This document shows positions 1 through 5,176 of a stretch of DNA of 10,504 nucleotides, piece after piece (within the stretch, counting starts at the first letter, position 1; every line of letters starts with the position of its first letter). Both the position numbers and the translations under genes were made by a program. The notes beneath the pieces are model-generated. The model searched no databases. It was not told where the DNA came from and saw only the letters and a program-made list of their open reading frames with translations. Location of the stretch: positions 1 through 10,504 of the forward strand of contig DYDK01000043.1 in NCBI GenBank assembly GCA_020717935.1. The letters are read 5' to 3'. The stretch comes from Desulfocapsa sp. (GTDB lineage: Bacteria; Desulfobacterota; Desulfobulbia; Desulfobulbales; Desulfocapsaceae).

Positions 1-4
1 CATG

Positions 5-22
5 TCAATTCCACCGAATTGA
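5..22. repeat. Small perfect inverted repeat downstream of the operon
   Basis: TCAATTC-CACC-GAATTGA is a perfect 7-4-7 inverted repeat, about 50 bp past the last stop codon of the minus-strand operon. A run of seven A (T on the minus strand) lies at 35-41, on the promoter-proximal side of the hairpin, so this is not a textbook intrinsic terminator. It could be a weak terminator, an operator of a gene left of the window, or chance. Confidence 0.3.
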
Positions 23-70
23 TGAAAGTTAGATAAAAAAACGGGAAACTTCAGATGTTTTAATTCTTTT

Positions 71-1312
71 TTATCTTTCCCTGAGTATCGAAACAGCCAG
101 CAGTCCGGGAAGGCCGGTGAGCAGAACAACCCCCCACTCTTCTTTCTTCACGGGCGTTTGATGCCTTTTGCGGGACAGCAGGAAACACAGGGCCATGGCC
201 GACGCAATGCCGATAAAGGAATACAGGCCACCCGGTAGCAGCCTGAGAGCCGCTTGGCCACGGTAGGGGGTGTCCAGTTCAAGCCGCCAGGGGAAGAGGA
301 TTTCCCGGGCCGTGCTGACCAAAACCGGTGTATTGTCGCGGCGGGTCAAGGAGTACCGACGCAGCGGCTTATATTCGGGCGTCATAGCCACACCATGCAC
401 CGCCGCGCCGCCGCTGATGGTGACGGTTTTATAAAGGGGGTCAATCAACAGCTTGAAGTCCATGGCCTGCGGATCAAAGCCTTCCAGCGGCAGGGGAATA
501 AGGCGGTAGTTATCAGTGGAGATAAGCATCGCCTCACTCTGTCCGGTAAAAATTACTCCATAGAATTCACGGCGCGCATTTTCAGCGACGATGATGTCGG
601 CAATGGCCAAGGAGGGATCAATTCCGGTCTTGATGATGGACGGTAGGTTGTTGATCCGCTTGACATGAAAGACATGACCGCTGCTGTCGCGAATAAAATA
701 GCCTTCGTCAAAGGGTTTGAGGTTGGTAGGCGTGCCGCCGATGACAGTGGCCGGAAACACAAACCCCTGATCCTTCAACGCCGTGGTAAACTTGCTGGTC
801 AACTCCTCGTCGATCCGGTTAAAATCAGCATTGACAAACTCCATGGCCTGGTCGGTGAAACGGAACACATCCTCGGGGAAAGGCATCATCGCAGCCTGCG
901 GATCATTGTTGAACAGGGGGTACAAGCGAATTTGCGGAAAATGGCGGTTCAGGTTCCGGGCCTTGATTTCCAGACCCTGCTTGGCGGCCTTGATCCCTTC
1001 CTCGTCAAAACTTGTACCATCGAGGACAAACGGCAGTTTCCGCCTCTTTTCCAGGTTTTTGTAATACAAAAAAGGAAGCTGATCCTCGAACGCGACGCGG
1101 TCATAGATCTCTCCCTCTTCGTTTTTATAGTTGAACAGGTGGCCGCCCAGGGATTCCTGATAAACAAACTGCTTTTGCAGGGGGCTGAAGAAAAGCAGCG
1201 GACTGCCGGGTTCGTTTCCGAATACCTGGTTAAACCCGGCGGGCAGGCCGTAGGCCATGGCCAGGACGGCCAAGAGTATCATGCTGGAGCGTGTCAGGGA
1301 TATCGGCATCAT
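71..1312 (-). CDS. DUF4857-like membrane-anchored periplasmic protein
   Basis: 413 aa, function unknown. One hydrophobic segment lies at the N terminus (about residues 10-30, signal anchor or uncleaved signal). A long hydrophilic stretch follows (about 35-350), then two hydrophobic segments near the C terminus (GLYSFIGIASAMALCFLLS and VVLLTGLPGLLAVSIL). That predicts a large extracytoplasmic domain held by N- and C-terminal helices. The overall architecture and the position beside an ABC ATPase/permease pair fit the DUF4857 family as I remember it; this assignment is from memory, not a search. The start ATG overlaps the permease stop (ATGA, 1309-1312), which implies translational coupling, and a GAGGCG ribosome site precedes it. 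It is the last gene of the minus-strand operon and probably the extracytoplasmic partner of the ABC module. An alternative start is the immediately following second ATG. Confidence 0.72.
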   Translation of the reverse strand: MMPISLTRSSMILLAVLAMAYGLPAGFNQVFGNEPGSPLLFFSPLQKQFVYQESLGGHLFNYKNEEGEIYDRVAFEDQLPFLYYKNLEKRRKLPFVLDGTSFDEEGIKAAKQGLEIKARNLNRHFPQIRLYPLFNNDPQAAMMPFPEDVFRFTDQAMEFVNADFNRIDEELTSKFTTALKDQGFVFPATVIGGTPTNLKPFDEGYFIRDSSGHVFHVKRINNLPSIIKTGIDPSLAIADIIVAENARREFYGVIFTGQSEAMLISTDNYRLIPLPLEGFDPQAMDFKLLIDPLYKTVTISGGAAVHGVAMTPEYKPLRRYSLTRRDNTPVLVSTAREILFPWRLELDTPYRGQAALRLLPGGLYSFIGIASAMALCFLLSRKRHQTPVKKEEWGVVLLTGLPGLLAVSILRER

Positions 1313-1977
1313 GCGCCTCGCTGCTGGAACCGGCGCGCGGATTCAAAGACGGACAGCATGGCCGGGACCACCAGCCAGACAAGGTAGGGCAAGGCCGGGG
1401 TTAACCAGCCATAGCCGTTGCCGTGAAACAGCATTGTCACCAGGACGCCGAATACCAGTGCCAGGAAGACACGCCGCCGGGTTTCACCCTCCAGCAGGAC
1501 GATGGTCATGCCCAAATAGGCGAGCAGGCCGGCAAGCAGCCAGGGGGCCATGGTCGGCAACGCCGAAAACGCCACCTCCAGCGGAAAAAAACGGCGCAAG
1601 GTCACAAAGACGCCGACAACGCCCAGGCCTGTGGCAATAAGGTAAAGGGCAATCCCGGCAAGCAGGCAGAGCAGGAGCATACGGTCGCGCCCGGTGGGCA
1701 GATGGAGGGCGATGCGCATCCGCCGCCCCAGAATCTCCGGCATGAACTGGGCCGCGGCCAGCAGCAGTCCGGTAAAAAGCGGGAGGAAACGGATATCCTG
1801 ATACATGACCGTATGAATATGAATGGCCTGATACCAGACCATCTCTGCGTGCTCTTCCCGCATCTGTCGCCCGATCACAAAAAAGATACGCAGGCAGAGC
1901 GCCAGATGGGCCAGCACGCAGGCGGCAAAGAACCAGCGCAGTTTCAGCCATTCTTTGAGGATGATTGATCGATACAT
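1309..1977 (-). CDS. ABC transporter permease-like integral membrane protein
   Basis: 222 aa and very hydrophobic. About six predicted membrane helices lie roughly at residues 15-36, 62-80, 100-125, 137-160, 168-185 and 193-210. A short basic N terminus (MYRSIILKEWLKLRW) resembles the amphipathic start of ABC-2 type permeases ('KEWLKLR' before the first helix). No recognisable catalytic motif. It follows the ABC ATPase gene on the same strand after a 94-bp spacer holding a large stem-loop, and overlaps the DUF4857-like gene by ATGA. The likely role is the membrane half of an ABC exporter or ABC-2 complex with the upstream ATPase; the substrate cannot be read from the sequence. The ribosome site before the ATG is poor (CACCTGAACAACACC), so its translation may depend on the mRNA structure upstream. 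Confidence 0.75.
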   Translation of the reverse strand: MYRSIILKEWLKLRWFFAACVLAHLALCLRIFFVIGRQMREEHAEMVWYQAIHIHTVMYQDIRFLPLFTGLLLAAAQFMPEILGRRMRIALHLPTGRDRMLLLCLLAGIALYLIATGLGVVGVFVTLRRFFPLEVAFSALPTMAPWLLAGLLAYLGMTIVLLEGETRRRVFLALVFGVLVTMLFHGNGYGWLTPALPYLVWLVVPAMLSVFESARRFQQRGA

Positions 1978-1995
1978 GGTGTTGTTCAGGTGAAT

Positions 1996-2064
1996 AGGCT
2001 GAAGACTGAAGGCTGAAGGAAACTACAGACGGGCCGGCGGCCCGCTACCTTCAGCCCTCAGCCT
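1996..2064. repeat. Inverted heptamer array / intercistronic stem-loop
   Basis: Three tandem heptamers GGCTGAA-GACTGAA-GGCTGAA lie at 1997-2017. An inverted array (reverse complement GGCTGAG-GGCTGAA) lies at 2048-2063. Between them is the GC palindrome GGGCCGGCGGCCC (2031-2043). GGCTGAAGG (2011-2019) pairs perfectly with 2048-2056, and AGGCTGA (1996-2002) pairs with 2058-2064. It lies between the ABC ATPase stop and the permease start on the transcribed strand. It is a likely mRNA-stabilising, processing or attenuating structure, or an intergenic repeat family. No U-tract follows it, so it is not a standard terminator. Confidence 0.7.
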
Positions 2065-2071
2065 TGGCTTG

Positions 2072-2950
2072 TCAATATTTCCCCATGAGACCGATAAAGG
2101 CGTCTTCCAGGGTCATGGCGGCCGGGTGAAAGTTGTGAGGCCGGATGCCAAGGGCAGCCAGATGACCTTGTATCTGTTCCTCCCCGGCAAAGGAGTAAAG
2201 TGCCACCTGTCGGCCCCGCTGCTCAAATCCCTTGATCACTTCGTCCGGCTCAAGACTGAACCGGTTGTCATCATGGAAGACATACTTATGAAAGGAACCC
2301 ATAAATTCTTCCAGGCCGGTTTGCAGGATTTCGCCCTTATCAAGAAAAATCATGGTGTCCACCAGTTGTTCCAGGTCCTGGACGATATGACTGGTGACAA
2401 AGATGGTCTTGCCATCCTGCGAAGCAAATTCATGGAGCACATCCAAGAACAGCCGCCGGTATCCGGCGTCAAGCCCCATGGAATAGTCATCGAGGATGAG
2501 CAGGTCGGGGTTCTGGGCCATGATGACCCCGAGCACCACCTGCGAGCGCTGGCCGCAGGACATGTTGCCGACCTTGTGGGAGCGCGGCAGCTTCATCTTC
2601 TCCACCAGGCCGTAGAAAATATCGGCGTTCCAGTCGGGATAGCAGCCGCTGAAGAACTGTTCGGTCTGGGCGATGGTCATGAACTCATAAGCCAGATGCC
2701 CCTCATGGAGCAAGCCGATGCGGCTTCTGACTGCCGGGGACAGATCGTGGGAGTTCTCACCCAGCACCAGACACCGGCCGTCTGCCGGCCCGAGGAATCC
2801 CATGAGGATATTGACCAGGGTGGTCTTCCCCTGGCCGTTTTTGCCCAGCAGTCCGCAGATGGAGCCTTGACGGACGGAAAAGTTGAGATCCTGGTAGATG
2901 GTTCTTCCGTTATACCGGTGGCACAGATTATGGACTTCGATGGCGTTCAT
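2072..2950 (-). CDS. ABC transporter ATP-binding protein (ABC-2 type)
   Basis: 292 aa from the ATG at 2950, chosen because GGAGAGG precedes it and it overlaps the upstream stop by ATGA (2947-2950). A longer open frame to 3166 would overlap the small upstream gene and lacks homology-like sequence. The Walker A GKNGQGKT is at residues 36-43. The ABC signature is atypical, MSCGQ (130-134) instead of LSGGQ. The Walker B LLILDD (149-155 region) has Asp in place of the usual catalytic Glu. The D-loop MGLD and switch His (TSH, about 188) are present. The Q-loop glutamine seems replaced (LLHEG, about 81-84). The C-terminal ~80 residues are an accessory domain. It energises transport with the downstream permease-like and DUF4857-like proteins. 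The residue changes may be family traits rather than decay, because the rest of the domain is intact. Confidence 0.9.
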   Translation of the reverse strand: MNAIEVHNLCHRYNGRTIYQDLNFSVRQGSICGLLGKNGQGKTTLVNILMGFLGPADGRCLVLGENSHDLSPAVRSRIGLLHEGHLAYEFMTIAQTEQFFSGCYPDWNADIFYGLVEKMKLPRSHKVGNMSCGQRSQVVLGVIMAQNPDLLILDDYSMGLDAGYRRLFLDVLHEFASQDGKTIFVTSHIVQDLEQLVDTMIFLDKGEILQTGLEEFMGSFHKYVFHDDNRFSLEPDEVIKGFEQRGRQVALYSFAGEEQIQGHLAALGIRPHNFHPAAMTLEDAFIGLMGKY

Positions 2951-3138
2951 GAATCCTCTCCTTCTCTCTTCGGCAGGTCTGTACTTTTTGATCGGGAACT
3001 GTTGTCCTTCAGGCCACAGGAGCCGCTGCCGTAGATGTCCGGGCACCACTTCTTTTTGACAATGGCACGGTAGAGCATAAAGACGGCCACCGCGATGCTG
3101 CCGACCAAAAACAGGATATTCTTCCAATCCCACTCCAT
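2947..3138 (-). CDS. 63-aa single-pass membrane mini-protein with two Cys
   Basis: One membrane helix (about residues 8-25, ILFLVGSIAVAVFMLYRA) is followed by a basic KKK stop-transfer and a WCPDIYGSGSCG segment carrying C32 and C41. The tail is hydrophilic and charged. It has the same plan as the neighbouring FeoB-associated Cys-rich protein (N-out helix, LYR motif, basic cluster, cytosolic Cys) but fewer Cys, so the two may be diverged duplicates. It starts 3 nt after the stop of that gene and its stop overlaps the ABC ATPase start (ATGA), so all three are clearly co-translated. The function is unknown. A metal-relay or complex-stabilising role beside a transporter is an inference. Confidence 0.75.
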   Translation of the reverse strand: MEWDWKNILFLVGSIAVAVFMLYRAIVKKKWCPDIYGSGSCGLKDNSSRSKSTDLPKREGEDS

Positions 3139-3141
3139 GGC

Positions 3142-3318
3142 CTACGCCTTCTTGTCGCAGCCGCACCCGCCGTTGCAGGACAGGTTCTTTTTCGCCGCCT
3201 GGGAACCTCGGCAGCCGGAACCGCAGGAGCAGCCCTTCTGCACGACAAGCTTACGGTACAGATACCAAACGGCGACGGCGACAATGATGCCGGTCAATAA
3301 CAGATCCCACAATGCCAT
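3142..3318 (-). CDS. FeoB-associated Cys-rich membrane protein
   Basis: 58 aa from the ATG at 3318. An in-frame TTG at 3324 gives 60 aa, but AAGGAG lies 8 nt before the ATG and only 2 nt before the TTG, which favours the ATG. One membrane helix (about residues 5-21) ends in WYLYRKL, then a soluble Cys-rich tail carries C30, C32, C36, C48, C52 and C54 (CSCGSGC and CNGGCGC). Short helix, Y(L)YRK and clustered Cys fit the FeoB-associated Cys-rich membrane protein family, usually coded next to feoB. Here it is on the opposite strand in the divergent operon, about 1.5 kb from feoA. It may bind Fe(II) or another soft metal at the membrane near FeoB. It is preceded by a 17-bp stem-loop. Confidence 0.85.
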   Translation of the reverse strand: MALWDLLLTGIIVAVAVWYLYRKLVVQKGCSCGSGCRGSQAAKKNLSCNGGCGCDKKA

Positions 3319-3339
3319 GATCAATTCTCCTTGGAAAAT

Positions 3340-3381
3340 CGGGGTAACGGGCCTGTCAGTGCAAACAGGCCCGTTACCCCG
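3340..3381. terminator. 17-bp perfect stem-loop, intercistronic terminator/attenuator
   Basis: The left arm 3340-3356 (CGGGGTAACGGGCCTGT) pairs perfectly with 3365-3381 around an 8-nt loop. In the direction of the operon (minus strand) it is followed by ATTTTCC, a short U-tract of four. It lies between the DUF4198-like gene and the Cys-rich mini-gene. Partial termination here would give much more of the two periplasmic proteins than of the ABC module, and would also protect the upstream mRNA 3' end. Confidence 0.7.
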
Positions 3382-3399
3382 AACAATTGGACAGGGCGC

Positions 3400-4215
3400 T
3401 TATTTCATGTCCTTAGCCTGAATCCAGATCACTGCGTCCAGGGAACACTCCTTGCCCTGAAACTTGTACTCAGGGTCAACGCCCAGGGCGGCAAAACCCC
3501 ACCACCCGGCTCTGGGGATGCCGAAGGTGAAGACGCCGTTGGCGTCGGCGAAGATGGTCTGAAGGACATAGGCATCCTGCGGGGCGACCACCTCCGCCTC
3601 TTTGGCGAAACTGTTGGACTCAAGCTGGGGCTTATGATTCATAAACTCTATCTCGACCTCGGCATTGGGCACCGGCTTGCCGTTGAACAGCACCTGCCCC
3701 TGAAAGACATTGCCGGTCCAGCGATCATAGGGTTTGGCCATGGGGACGATTTCAGCGGCCATTCCCACCGGTTGATTCCAGGAGCCTGGTTCACCGCCCA
3801 CATTGACAATGACCTTGGTGTTCTGCTGAATATAAGCGTCTTCTTCCTTCTCCAGATAAGGTACGGGCACCAGGCAAAAGGCGTGGTCTCCGCCCCGCAC
3901 CTGATACGAGGTCTCCCAGGCCTTGCCGGAGTTGGTCAGGCTGGTCCAGGTGATGGGCTTGATGGTCTCCAGCAGATCGGTGCGCTTAGGCTCATTCTCG
4001 CCACGACTGCTGACCACGAAGAACTGCTCCGGCTTGGCCATGTCCATGGTGTGGCCAGCCTCGAAGGGATGGGTGAAGACCAGCTTCAACGGGATGGTTC
4101 CGCCCTTGACGATGGCCATCTCCGGGGTATAGATCATCTGGAAATGGGCGGAAGCAACGGCTGCGGAACAAAGGACAGTAGCACCTGCCAACAGGGTAAT
4201 TAGTTTTGTTTTCAT
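3400..4215 (-). CDS. DUF4198-family periplasmic metal-related protein
   Basis: 271 aa with a Sec signal peptide (residues 1-23, AVASA before H24), so the mature protein starts with His: HFQMIYTPEM. An early block FTHPFEAGHTMDMAKPEQF is typical, from memory, of DUF4198/COG5266 proteins, annotated as periplasmic parts of cobalt/nickel transport systems (NikK/CbiK-like). A C-terminal Ig-like region (about 165-260) has VLFNGKPVPNAEVEIEF and DANGVFTFGIPRAGWWGFAAL, as in carboxypeptidase-regulatory-like folds. The C-terminal end has no anchor, so it is soluble in the periplasm. It is the second gene of the operon, 66 nt after the small Cys protein, with AGGA seven nt before the ATG. The role is probably metal binding or presentation. 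The metal (Fe, Ni or Co) cannot be told; the location beside feoAB suggests iron. Confidence 0.82.
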   Translation of the reverse strand: MKTKLITLLAGATVLCSAAVASAHFQMIYTPEMAIVKGGTIPLKLVFTHPFEAGHTMDMAKPEQFFVVSSRGENEPKRTDLLETIKPITWTSLTNSGKAWETSYQVRGGDHAFCLVPVPYLEKEEDAYIQQNTKVIVNVGGEPGSWNQPVGMAAEIVPMAKPYDRWTGNVFQGQVLFNGKPVPNAEVEIEFMNHKPQLESNSFAKEAEVVAPQDAYVLQTIFADANGVFTFGIPRAGWWGFAALGVDPEYKFQGKECSLDAVIWIQAKDMK

Positions 4216-4281
4216 TTTTTTTCCTTGTGTAAATGGTTAAAACTGGATCAGCGCGAAAGTGCCAATTCGGAACTCCTGGTA

Positions 4282-4596
4282 TTATTTAGCAATTTCATTT
4301 CCAGGAACCTTGATCTGGTGGCCATCACCTCCATCAAACGCCACCACATAATCACCCTGGGGTTTGGGAAAAGTGAATTCGGAGTTTTCGTTCATCTTTC
4401 CTTCCAGAAGGACTTTGCCATTCGCCGCCTGAATATGCATGGCCACTCCTGAGGCCGAAGATCCATCAGAGAACCCTCCTTCGCAGGTAATGGTGTTATC
4501 ACCATTGTCGAAGCAGGAGCATAACGGGGTGTGAGCGCTGGCTATGGTGACGCTTGCAAGAAGAGTTACGACAACAGCGGAAATTCTGAACAGCAT
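4282..4596 (-). CDS. Small secreted protein with N-terminal His and three Cys
   Basis: 104 aa with a signal peptide (residues 1-21, VTIASA), so the mature protein begins H22-TPLCSCFDNGDNT. Cys are at 26, 28 and 38 (CxC...C). The remainder (GVAMHIQAANGKVLLEGKMNENSEFTF...GDYVVAFDGGDGH) resembles a small beta-sandwich of the transthyretin/CNA-B kind, like the C-terminal part of its DUF4198 neighbour. Function unknown. It is the first gene of the operon, with a strong site (AAGGAGGA) 7 nt before the ATG and the best promoter in the window upstream. Like its neighbour it has His as the first mature residue, a feature of several periplasmic copper/metal proteins, so metal binding is plausible but unproven. 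Confidence 0.78.
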   Translation of the reverse strand: MLFRISAVVVTLLASVTIASAHTPLCSCFDNGDNTITCEGGFSDGSSASGVAMHIQAANGKVLLEGKMNENSEFTFPKPQGDYVVAFDGGDGHQIKVPGNEIAK

Positions 4597-4626
4597 ATGA
4601 TTCCTCCTTTTTTGTAATGATATAAT

Positions 4627-4643
4627 TTTTTAGTTAAGACTAA
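4627..4643 (+). promoter_or_regulatory. Operator-like element, TTTTTAGTT-AAG-ACTAA
   Basis: It contains the perfect inverted repeat TTAGT-N4-ACTAA (4630-4643). It sits just downstream of the predicted start of the minus-strand operon promoter, a position for a repressor. The same 17-bp pattern (14 identical positions, same spacing) recurs on the minus strand at 10389-10405. The TTAG...CTAA form resembles operators of DtxR/IdeR-type repressors, and a dtxR-family gene is in the window. Confidence 0.5.
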
Positions 4644-4652
4644 TTGATGGCG

Positions 4653-4681
4653 AATGTATTCGGCGAAAAGTTTTCTGTCAA
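4653..4681 (-). promoter_or_regulatory. Sigma-70-like promoter of the minus-strand operon
   Basis: -35 TTGACA (4681-4676), a 17-bp spacer and -10 TACATT (4658-4653), read on the minus strand. The predicted start is near 4646, about 50 nt before the first gene, directly before the TTAGT-N4-ACTAA element. Confidence 0.6.
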
Positions 4682-4747
4682 CGATTTTTTTAGGCCATCC
4701 AAAATAAATATGCATTATGCAAACTTGTCAGCAAGCGCTAAAATATA

Positions 4748-4776
4748 TTGACGAGCCATAAAAAGTATCGTAGATG
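4748..4776 (+). promoter_or_regulatory. Candidate promoter of feoAB
   Basis: TTGACG (4748-4753), a 17-bp spacer and TAGATG (4771-4776). The predicted start is near 4783, about 34 nt before feoA. A palindrome TGCAT-T-ATGCA (4711-4721) lies upstream, and AAACT-GAA-AGTTT lies around the predicted start (4779-4791). Either might be a regulator site. No convincing Fur box or TTAGT-N4-ACTAA element was found here. Confidence 0.45.
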
Positions 4777-4816
4777 AAAACTGAAAGTTTCGTTATCCCT
4801 AAAAAAAGGAGTGAGT

Positions 4817-5068
4817 ATGAATTCCCAGAGAAAACAGCACCGTTGCATGCTTGGAGACATTCAACCGGGGACAATGGCAAAGATCCGCTGCCATCACAGT
4901 TGCGGAGCGATCCGTCAACGACTCCTCGATCTTGGGTTTGTCCCGGATTCAGAAGTCAATGTGGTCAGGCGGGCCCCCTTGGGCGATCCTATTCAGTGCA
5001 AGATTGCCAATTACAACATCACCTTGCGGATATCTGAGGCATCGCTCATCGAAGTGGAATGTGAATAG
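4817..5068 (+). CDS. feoA: Ferrous iron transport protein A (FeoA)
   Basis: 83 aa from the ATG at 4817, preceded by AAAAGGAG with 5-nt spacing; an in-frame GTG at 4811 would overlap that ribosome site. It is a small SH3-like cytosolic protein. LGDIQPGTMAKIRCHHSCGAIRQRL, LDLGFVPDSEVNVVRRAPLGDP and the closing ISEASLIEVE follow the FeoA pattern (L..l..G....i......g..r.RL..lG...G..v.v....plgdp......g....l....a..I.v). The N-terminal ten residues are an extension. FeoA is an accessory protein of the FeoB iron transporter. It lies 108 nt upstream of feoB on the same strand. Confidence 0.93.
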   Translation: MNSQRKQHRCMLGDIQPGTMAKIRCHHSCGAIRQRLLDLGFVPDSEVNVVRRAPLGDPIQCKIANYNITLRISEASLIEVECE

Positions 5069-5176
5069 GTTTTTCTCTTACTCGGGGAGAGACTGACAAG
5101 CTAAAGGCCTTCTCAGCCCTCTTCGGTTTGAATCCAGTGGTCTTTACCCGTCCCCCTCTTTCAACCTGATATCACC

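Noticed and set aside
254..1968. Long plus-strand open frames antisense to the DUF4857-like and permease genes
   Set aside because: Low-complexity, Arg/Gln/Pro-rich translations without domains or ribosome sites; the minus-strand frames have helices, signal-like ends and operon overlaps.
2951..3166. 72-residue N-terminal extension of the ABC ATPase
   Set aside because: It overlaps the 63-aa gene, has no family-like sequence, and the ATG at 2950 has a good ribosome site and ATGA coupling.
2069..4203. Plus-strand frames of 290-321 codons opposite the ABC ATPase and DUF4198-like genes
   Set aside because: Shadows of the coding strand; Walker A, signature and signal peptide motifs are all on the minus strand.
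4612..4626. Fur box in TAATGATATAATT
   Set aside because: Only about seven bases match the classical Fur consensus in an AT-rich stretch; not enough.
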